Positions 5,629-5,742 of a DNA stretch of 5,742 nt are shown here, one piece after another. Position 1 is the stretch's first letter. Every line of letters begins with the position of its first letter. The stretch is from Deferribacterales bacterium (GTDB lineage Bacteria; Chrysiogenota; Deferribacteres; Deferribacterales; JAISNW01): positions 1 through 5,742 of the forward strand of contig BNUJ01000088.1 of NCBI GenBank assembly GCA_025997275.1. Reading direction: 5' to 3'. The position numbers and the translations under genes are program-made. The notes under the pieces are model-generated. The model saw only the letters and a program-made list of their open reading frames with translations, did no database searches and was not told the origin of the DNA.

Positions 5629-5660
5629 TAAGGTTATTAAGTTTAAGGGGCAATAAATGA
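5625..5660 (+). CDS. Possible 11-residue leader ORF, coupled to the next gene
   Basis: ATG at 5625, preceded by AAAGGGG at a spacing of 7 bases, encodes MIRLLSLRGNK and stops with TGA at 5658-5660. That stop overlaps the ATG of the following gene as ATGA. A good ribosome binding site plus the exact overlap suggests a translated leader that couples ribosomes into the next frame. The peptide has no run of one amino acid, so classic attenuation is not indicated. Confidence 0.4.
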   Translation: MIRLLSLRGNK

Positions 5661-5742
5661 CAATTAGAGAGAAAGAATATCAAGACGCTATGTGCATTCA
5701 GCCTGAAAACATAGAGGGGGAGGCAGACCGCAAGGTTAGACG
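5657..5742 (+). CDS. Start of an unrecognised gene, cut by window edge
   Basis: ATG at 5657 has AAGGGG six bases upstream (5645-5650) and an open frame of 28 codons to the window end: MTIREKEYQDAMCIQPENIE, then GEADRKVRR with the last codon incomplete. The start is very polar and looks cytoplasmic, with no signal peptide. It is too short to assign a family. It diverges from the minus-strand cassette and is preceded by a promoter and a mini-ORF whose stop overlaps its start. Confidence 0.5.
   Translation, partial: MTIREKEYQDAMCIQPENIEGEADRKVR

Noticed and set aside
1..5742. CRISPR array, tRNA, rRNA, insertion sequence or integrase
   Set aside because: No repeat-spacer pattern, cloverleaf, rRNA sequence, terminal inverted repeats or transposase-like protein was found on either strand.

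Overview
The window looks like chromosome from a low-to-moderate GC bacterium with strong AGGAG-type ribosome binding sites. TrpD resembles the anthranilate phosphoribosyltransferases of anaerobic Bacillota (clostridia or Negativicutes), but the organism is inferred from one protein and general style only. Nearly everything is on the minus strand. At the left edge (1-926) is trpD, intact as far as it is visible and cut by the window edge. It has its own consensus sigma-70 promoter, so it heads a transcription unit that continues leftwards, presumably into further trp genes. No trpE or trpG lies upstream of it within the window.

Upstream of trpD (1020-2273) is an AAA_14/DUF4143 ATPase with Walker A and B motifs and a PD-(D/E)XK-like C-terminus. 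It is a single-gene unit with its own promoter. Three copies of an 8-bp half-site, two of them forming a perfect 18-bp palindrome, sit at its predicted transcription start. A 13/15 direct repeat brackets the gene, and it looks like a self-contained accessory insertion. The 291-bp gap 2274-2564 holds this control region, a perfect 11-bp AT-rich inverted repeat and a possible terminator hairpin.

From 5441 down to 2565 runs a tightly packed, AT-rich set of six small genes: a truncated YwqK/MORN-repeat protein, a small secreted two-cysteine protein, an unrecognised soluble protein, a zinc-ribbon DUF805 membrane protein, a secreted/anchored one-TPR protein, and a RipA-family four-helix membrane protein. 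Gaps are 9 to 23 bp, with two ATGA overlaps if the upstream ATG of the third gene is counted, which indicates co-transcription. Nearly all products are membrane or exported, so an envelope-associated accessory cassette is the natural reading. No function can be assigned from sequence.

At the right edge the direction reverses. A plus-strand promoter (5505-5532) with a palindrome in its spacer is followed by two mini-ORFs and the start of a further gene, linked by successive ATGA overlaps. The first gene of the minus-strand cassette has lost its N-terminus exactly at this divergent junction, which suggests a recombination boundary. No tRNA, rRNA, CRISPR array, transposase or integrase was found.
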